A DNA stretch of 64,000 nucleotides from contig NZ_SPHY01000003.1 in NCBI RefSeq assembly GCF_004796535.1, positions 186,001 through 250,000 on the forward strand, given 5' to 3'. A program made the position numbers and the translations under genes. Position 1 is the stretch's first letter. Each line of letters begins with the position of its first letter. This DNA is from Sphingomonas flavalba (GTDB taxonomy: Bacteria > Pseudomonadota > Alphaproteobacteria > Sphingomonadales > Sphingomonadaceae). Of the stretch, positions 63,653-64,000 are shown one piece after another. The notes under the pieces were generated by a model that did not search any database, was not told the origin of the DNA, and saw only the letters and a program-made list of their open reading frames with translations.

Positions 63653-64000
63653 ATGCGTACTCTCATTCTTGCCGCCCTGTTCGCGACCGCCGCCGCCAGC
63701 CCGGCTCTGGCCCAGCCGGCCGGCAATGCGCCGTTCACCGGTCTGCGCATCGAGGGCCTGGTCGGTTATGACCACGTCAAGAATCACGGCTATGGCGACA
63801 ACGACGTCGCTTACGGCCTGGGTGCCGGCTACGACATGCAGATGGGCCGCGCCGTCGTCGGCGGTGAGGTCGAATATATGGATTCGGGCGCCAAGGGCTG
63901 CGAGACCGACTTCGCTGTGACCGGCGACAAGATCTGCGGCAGCGCGCGGCGCGACCTGTATGCCGGCGCCCGTGTCGGCGCGGAGGTGTCGCCGGGCATG
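63653..64000 (+). CDS. Outer-membrane beta-barrel (porin-family) protein, 3' end beyond window
   Basis: The first 116 codons are visible. A signal peptide MRTLILAALFATAAASPALA-Q is followed by FTGLRIEGLVGYDHVKN, GLGAGYDMQMGRAVVGGEVEYMDSG in parts and YAGARVGAEVSPGM, the alternating strand pattern of small OmpA/Ail-like beta-barrels common in sphingomonads. The ATG at 63653 has an excellent AAGGAG site 7 bp upstream. The frame is open at the window edge. No neighbour indicates a specific role. Confidence 0.82.
   Translation, partial: MRTLILAALFATAAASPALAQPAGNAPFTGLRIEGLVGYDHVKNHGYGDNDVAYGLGAGYDMQMGRAVVGGEVEYMDSGAKGCETDFAVTGDKICGSARRDLYAGARVGAEVSPGM

Noticed and set aside
1-64000. CRISPR arrays, insertion sequences, integrases, prophage genes, toxin-antitoxin pairs or restriction systems
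   Set aside because: No regularly spaced direct repeats and no recognisable transposase, integrase, Cas, restriction or toxin gene were seen. The HNH gene at 43445-44011 is of the chromosomal type and stands without mobile neighbours.
1-64000. tRNA, rRNA or known small RNA genes
   Set aside because: All spacers are under 300 bp and, read by eye, none shows a tRNA cloverleaf with a TTC-type T-loop or rRNA sequence. A covariance-model search would be the decisive test.

Overview
The window is a GC-rich (roughly two-thirds GC by eye) piece of a bacterial chromosome, densely coded and without phage, insertion sequences, CRISPR arrays or tRNA/rRNA genes that I could find. The protein set points to an alphaproteobacterium of the order Sphingomonadales (a Sphingomonas-like genome). 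Signs are the str/S10 ribosomal layout, a PEPxxWA-CTERM protein, the glyQ-glyS-ppdK run, a GluQ-RS, a CobO/PduO-type adenosyltransferase, an ergothioneine pair and many GTG/TTG starts in tightly overlapping operons. Genus level is inference only.

Layout. 1-5.9 kb (minus strand): translation block rpsL-rpsG-fusA-tuf-rpsJ-rplC, driven by a good sigma70-type promoter just upstream of rpsL and broken by two strong hairpins (tuf/rpsJ and rpsJ/rplC). 5.9-9.6 kb: dicarboxylate symporter, PAP2 phosphatase, DUF3140 protein and a secreted amidohydrolase. 9.8-14.1 kb (plus): a PEP-CTERM L-type lectin, a PF10118 metal-dependent hydrolase, and an overlapping PDZ protein/response regulator/histidine kinase operon. 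14.2-17.5 kb (minus): a three-domain envelope enzyme (GH18-like, NodB deacetylase, GT2 synthase). 17.8-23.7 kb: PilZ protein, iron-permease-family protein, Bcr/CflA exporter, glpX, HIT protein, APC permease and an HhH/H3TH-like protein. 23.8-29.8 kb (minus): glyQ-glyS-ppdK, where glyS carries an in-frame copy of a dispersed palindromic repeat. 29.9-35.7 kb: two tandem TraB/GumN proteins, fructose-6-phosphate aldolase, cytochrome b561, hisN-like phosphatase, GFA protein, rpmI-rplT. 35.8-43.4 kb: pheS-pheT, siroheme dehydrogenase, a stand-alone receiver protein and ppc. 43.4-52.6 kb: HNH protein, gluQRS, HIG1-type small protein, ATP:cob(I)alamin adenosyltransferase, egtB-egtD, 3-hydroxyacyl-CoA dehydrogenase, queuosine-precursor transporter, argB-yggT-folD-marC. 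52.6-58.2 kb: a cell-surface glycan group (GtrA, GtrB-like GT2, methyltransferase, two large polytopic GT-C-like proteins). 58.3-64 kb: argG, cyclopropane fatty acid synthase, TSUP transporter, rlmN, an IalB-like protein and the start of an outer-membrane beta-barrel protein.

How it works together. Most genes are housekeeping: translation (six ribosomal proteins in full plus part of L3, two elongation factors, Gly and Phe tRNA synthetases, RlmN, GluQ-RS), central carbon flow at the PEP/pyruvate node (ppdK, ppc, glpX, fsa) and arginine, folate and cobalamin steps. The accessory interest lies in envelope glycan enzymes, in small RNA-level structures between genes, and in two families of dispersed palindromic repeats, one of which has been captured as coding sequence in glyS. 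I see no clear-cut novel multi-gene defence or mobile system. No stretch longer than about 300 bases lacks a gene.
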